Shown here: piece by piece, positions 63,033 through 64,000 of the stretch
Layout of the letters: each line of letters begins with the position of its first letter
Numbering within the stretch: the first letter of the stretch is position 1
Origin: Bacteroides sp. 224
GTDB taxonomy: Bacteria; Bacteroidota; Bacteroidia; Bacteroidales; Bacteroidaceae
Assembly: GCF_010500995.1 (NCBI RefSeq)
Contig: NZ_QVMK01000001.1
Coordinates: 1-64,000, forward strand
Length of the DNA stretch: 64,000 bases
Reading direction: 5' to 3'
Position numbers and translations under genes: made by a program
Notes under the pieces: model-generated
The model's input: the letters and a program-made list of their open reading frames with translations, nothing else
Told to the model about the DNA's origin: nothing
Database searches by the model: none

Positions 63033-64000
63033 TTATTCGGTAAATGCAGGAGCATCTGCTCCGTTGATCTGAATATTACTGAATGTACCTGTTGCTGTAG
63101 CACTTGAATCTCCACTCGATGCTACTAACCCTACACAAACTTTGTTGGGAAGGTTAGTATATGCACTATCCACCGTTTTCGAGTAGGTAAGGCCGCCGTC
63201 CAGCGAGTAAGAGGCTGAAACTGTAGAGCCATTTCTTTGCAGTTTCAGGTAAACATCGCCTGTGCCGGTAGCGCCCGACATCGCCTTGTTGCTACAATTG
63301 GAACCTGAGGTAGCTCTGTAGCAAGAATAGTAGTTGCTATCGGCTGCATAAGAAGCAGTGCTAAAAAGAAACTCATTGGTCGACTTTGAAAGATCCGGCA
63401 CTAACATCAATCCAAGATGTGCTTGCTTCTGATTCTTGCTTACATTAAAGGTTGGGTTAGCAAGTTTGGTTGTTATCGTAAAATTACCTTCAATAGCCCG
63501 ATACACATACGCCATACTTTGTTTGCCACTTTCAAACTTGCCGGTTCCTGTAAGGGAAAGCGCGCCTTCTGCACTTAAAGTAGTGGTAGCTTTGGCCGAG
63601 TTATAACCCACTACATACCAGTCGTTTTCGAGAGTAATAACGGGGTCGCTTGTGCCTTCATCTTCTCCACCACTACCCGGAGTTTCGCCCGGAGTGATGC
63701 CGCCATTGTTCACTTCGATGGGTGCAGTGGCATAACCACTCATTTTGCCCACCCCTGCATTGGTACGAACAATCTCGGGAAGCTCTGCCAAGTCATCTAC
63801 AACATAGGTGTAAGTAGGTTTGAAGTCGTCATAAGTAAGTGGTGTACTTAATTTGGTCGATTCATTTCCATAAGCTGTATATTCGGTGTTGACAAGCGGA
63901 TACACTTCGCCGGCATCGCTTGGCTTGTTGGCATACGTATTATTACGCTCATAAAGATAACCGGCTACACTACCTGTAAGGTTCGATACCCAATTGCTTC
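63033..64000 (-). CDS. Pectate-lyase-like secreted protein, 5' end outside the window
   Basis: The stop is at 63033 and the frame is open to the window edge, so only the C-terminal 322 residues are seen. The first part (YLYERNNTYANKPSD, VYPLVNTEYTAYGN, YVVDDLAELPEIVRTNAGVGK) resembles the end of PL1 family pectate lyases of Bacteroides. After a Gly/Glu-rich linker (about 140-165 of the fragment) follows a beta-sandwich similar to DUF1349/laminin-like carbohydrate-binding domains (TGTGKFESGKQSMAYVYRA; GLMLVPDLSKS). An internal GTG at 63905 is not the real start. It would be another pectin enzyme near the pectin locus. Confidence 0.7.
   Translation of the reverse strand, partial: SNWVSNLTGSVAGYLYERNNTYANKPSDAGEVYPLVNTEYTAYGNESTKLSTPLTYDDFKPTYTYVVDDLAELPEIVRTNAGVGKMSGYATAPIEVNNGGITPGETPGSGGEDEGTSDPVITLENDWYVVGYNSAKATTTLSAEGALSLTGTGKFESGKQSMAYVYRAIEGNFTITTKLANPTFNVSKNQKQAHLGLMLVPDLSKSTNEFLFSTASYAADSNYYSCYRATSGSNCSNKAMSGATGTGDVYLKLQRNGSTVSASYSLDGGLTYSKTVDSAYTNLPNKVCVGLVASSGDSSATATGTFSNIQINGADAPAFTE

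Overview
The window looks like a chromosomal stretch of a gut Bacteroides or a close relative (Bacteroidales). The signs are AT-rich DNA, SusC/SusD pairs, a one-protein hybrid two-component regulator, many signal-peptidase-II lipoproteins with a Cys-Ser/Asp-Asp N-terminus, and promoters of the TAnnTTTG type. I see no tRNA, rRNA, CRISPR array or classical insertion sequence.

Layout. (1) About 0.3-26.5 kb is a pectin or rhamnogalacturonan locus. A GH43 enzyme points right. A leftward group holds an MG2/plug-domain outer-envelope protein, a GH105 unsaturated uronyl hydrolase and a GH2 beta-galactosidase. A divergent rightward operon of nine genes holds a fasciclin lipoprotein, SusC, SusD, two more fasciclin lipoproteins, a second SusC and SusD, a PL9 polysaccharide lyase and a small lipoprotein, and ends at a clear terminator. 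(2) 26.6-29.0 kb carries an S-type sulfatase and a nucleotide-pyrophosphatase-like phosphodiesterase. (3) 29.0-31.6 kb is a compact unit: one VirE/VapE-type primase-helicase gene bounded by collinear inverted repeats of about 124 bp, with two phased short-repeat arrays ahead of the gene. Beside it lie a hairpin repeat that also occurs at 1.3 kb and a DUF3791 gene followed by an in-frame remnant. (4) 32.3-56 kb is an alpha-mannan utilization locus: a hybrid two-component regulator, then GH92, an exonuclease/phosphatase-fold protein, GH125, GH92 and GH130; then an IPT/NHL surface lipoprotein, SusC, SusD, a DUF1735-type lipoprotein, a LamG lipoprotein and a GH76 endo-mannanase. The gene set resembles the yeast-mannan loci of B. 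thetaiotaomicron. (5) 56-61.7 kb, leftward: U32 peptidase, hotdog thioesterase and dprA with overlapping ends, then a TPR/HTH membrane regulator, a DUF3244 protein and a small membrane protein. (6) 61.7-64 kb: a DUF1703-type AAA ATPase that has lost its C-terminal domain, and the 3' end of a pectate-lyase-like gene running out of the window.

Main points beyond ordinary annotation. The two mannan operons share a 21-bp direct repeat (TAAATnTSyGTGCCAAAGTA-like, two copies each) placed exactly 64 bp before matching -10 elements (TATTTTCG and TAATTTCG), which makes it the best candidate operator for the mannan regulator. The VirE-type gene sits in an inverted-repeat-bounded unit that looks like a one-gene mobile or replicating element. 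Several intergenic gaps carry arrays of a short word, different in each gap, repeated every 21-23 bp (two helical turns); I do not recognise this as a described class.
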